Source: Siphlonurus alternatus (Eukaryota; Arthropoda; Insecta; Ephemeroptera; Siphlonuridae). From it: a stretch of 64,000 nt of DNA. This document shows, piece after piece, positions 61,761 through 64,000 of the stretch; within the stretch, counting starts at the first letter, position 1; every line of letters starts with the position of its first letter. A model generated the notes under the pieces. The model was given only the letters and a program-made list of their open reading frames with translations, was not told the origin of the DNA and made no database searches. The DNA lies in the NCBI GenBank assembly GCA_949825025.1, contig OX463778.1, positions 24,237,551 through 24,301,550 of the forward strand, in the 5' to 3' direction. The translations under genes were made by a program, and so were the position numbers.

Positions 61761-63339
61761 TACCACCCGCACACATATACACACATACATACAAAACCGA
61801 CAAGTACTCAATGATAAAATGTAAAAACTAAAAAAGCACTTTAAATATAAACAACTAACATTAAAAAAAAAATTATTTAATAAGAATTACACCCTCCCCT
61901 CCTTTTTTTTTTTTTTTTTGCAAGATTGGATAATTGATGAAGAAAAATTATAATTAGCAAATATACTTTCAAAAATGTTATAGATACAGTGTAGTCGTAG
62001 GGTCTGTCTGATTCAAGCTATTGTGTCGCAAGCCAGAGATGAATTATAGAATGCGGCGGTAAGGGAGCAGGAAGCGGTGGTTGGCTTTCCCGAGTCTCAC
62101 AAAACCAACGGGATTTTTACTGATTAACTTAACGAGTCGATATAAAAATGATTATCCAGAATTCCAGATCATGAGAGAAGTATATAAATTTCATGCAAAT
62201 TCATGTTTTTTAAAATCATAAATAAACAGCGAAAACAAAATTAAGTTATTCTAGTGTTTTGCCAGTTTTTCTCAGTTCAAGGCTTTTATTTTTTAAATAA
62301 ATCAATTTCCTTCTTCCCCCGTCAGCACTTCATTTTTGAACCAACATGCCCCCCCCCCCCCGCCAAATCAGAAAGTGTATATTTTGTTCTAGTAGTAACT
62401 CTAGCTGCAACATTACTAATTTCAAATTCTCAAACATTATAGACATTATAATTATTATTATTATTATTATAGCATAGAGATCAGGAAATGTTTCTCAGCA
62501 CCAAGTTGTTTTATAAGAGATCGATGGTGTATGACTGATGTATGACTCATAATTTGGGTTTTATCCTCATGAGTTTTTGAAAGTATTTCCTTCTAAACTG
62601 ACCTATTCATTTTATTCATACTAAACATTATAAATAACCTGCTTTACCTGCTATATAGCTGTAAAGTGGATTTCGATCTTTTTATATAAATAAATGCACA
62701 ATCAGAAAAGATTTATTAGTGACCGTATAAGAATCTATAATGCATGTTGTAATCTAATCTTATCCGCGACGTCACTTGGTGCATGACATGGTATGGGAAC
62801 ATATTATGTAAAATACATCGTCGGTGGTCAACAATAGTCGTATATCTCACTTTTTCTGCGTTGACGCAGCGTAAACTTTATAACGCACGGGGGTTACTAT
62901 GCACCAAAGTGAACAAAGCTTACACTCATGTATAGTCTGTTAAATTACTTTGTAGTCCATGAACTTACAAAAGCAACTCAATGTCAATAAATTATTTACT
63001 TAACTTTGCATAGAGACAGGCAATAATTAATGACAGTTCGTCGGAGATGGTTTACGTCTCAGTTACAGGATGACTAATAAATTACGCCATGGATCTTTGA
63101 ATGATGCAATACTGACTTATTATACTGACGGTCCAATATTCATATAGCGCTCAAGATTATACAGACAGACCAACAAATCTTATATTTTTAATTTAGTTTT
63201 AATTATTTTTAAATTATGAATGTTTCAATTTCCCATAATGATGATAAACTCAGGTGCTTCATTTTAAGATTTACTTGAATAATAGCATTATGTAATCCAC
63301 CATACTACCATATTTGGTGGAATTATTATTACGTCCAGT

Positions 63340-63540
63340 GGTTGCCATCTCACGTGCTGCCCCAAACAAAGCAGCAGCAGCGAGTGGCGACCTTGAGTCG
63401 CTGACGTCACGAGTAGTGGCGACGCATTTCACGTCACCGGAGGCGCCCGCCGCCTGAGCTCACGTGAGGAGCCGCGTTGCCTCACGTACGTCGTCGCTAA
63501 TCAGGAGAGCACGCCGCGGCCTACACCACAGCGACGATCA
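63340..63540. promoter_or_regulatory. GC-rich island with CRE and two E-boxes
   Basis: CACGTG at 63351-63356 and 63461-63466 and TGACGTCA at 63402-63409. Possible upstream promoter of mnb or of a gene beyond the window. Confidence 0.45.
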
Positions 63541-64000
63541 TTTCTGCTGGAGCCGACAATAAAACTGTTGCTATAACATTCGATCTCAGATTGAAAAAAA
63601 TCAATGCGATATCGGCAAAAATTACCAAAAGACAAGATATTATATTCTTGAGCAGTCGATTCTATATAATTATAAATTTTAAAAATTACACATGACTTTA
63701 ACGGTGACCGGATGTTATAATAATAAACAATAACATATTCTATTGTTATAAAACTACAACACCAACAACAACAACATTGATGCATTTCAAGCGTAATAGT
63801 AATGAATTATAAATATCAGCCTTTTTTTTCTGATGTATTTGAACCGTCAACAGAGCTCGACAATTTCGTTCAATTTCTCTGGTTCTAATGTTGCATAAAT
63901 ATATTGTATTTTTTTTTTTTCATGAATACATTTAAATATATTTTCCAATTCATTTCTATATTTAATTTTACTCAATTTATTTACCAAAATATAACATCAT

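Overview
This is eukaryotic, arthropod-type DNA. It is AT-rich, has long spliced introns, and is crowded with dinucleotide microsatellites and short palindromic (foldback/MITE-like) elements. Four protein-coding genes are readable. One is a divergent ionotropic receptor, a family found in protostomes. The visible part of a minibrain/DYRK1A gene has arthropod-style wording through its kinase domain. A crustacean, perhaps a decapod, is my best guess; that is inference from gene content and repeat style, not a database match.

Layout. Positions 1-8 kb hold only repeats: a 184-bp tandem duplication, a 2.55-kb Foldback-like element whose terminal inverted repeats are 15-bp minisatellite arrays (372-2921), a TTAA-flanked palindromic MITE nested in it, a 540-bp hAT-type MITE with a perfect 8-bp target duplication, a GC-rich hairpin, and a first copy of the most frequent MITE family (family B). 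Positions 8.06-11.66 kb (minus strand) hold a five-exon ionotropic receptor of 592 aa. Positions 11.7-16.8 kb are gene-free. Positions 16.86-21.86 kb (plus) hold RpS19 with a probable promoter, a non-coding first exon and three coding exons (142 aa). Positions 22.2-23.2 kb hold a family B MITE split by two SINE-like insertions. Positions 23.7-27.5 kb (plus) hold a SIAH-type RING E3 ligase with a very long N-terminal extension (618 aa); its intron carries a 467-bp foldback element. Positions 27.4-35.6 kb are gene-free, with two more MITEs and the presumed 3' UTR and downstream region of the next gene. Positions 35.6-48.35 kb (minus) hold seven coding exons of minibrain/DYRK1A, complete to the stop codon and lacking only the short N-terminal exon(s) further upstream. 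Positions 48.4-64 kb are probably its long 5' intron and upstream region. They contain no convincing coding exon, but several GC-rich islands carry perfect TGACGTCA (CRE) palindromes, CACGTG E-boxes and one RFX-type X-box.

The four genes have no evident functional relationship: chemosensation, translation, ubiquitin ligation and a developmental kinase. No prokaryotic-style operon, CRISPR array, viral gene or toxin system was seen. The most unusual structure is the Foldback-like element at the left edge. The most interesting regulatory signal is the CRE/E-box/X-box set around the 5' half of minibrain.
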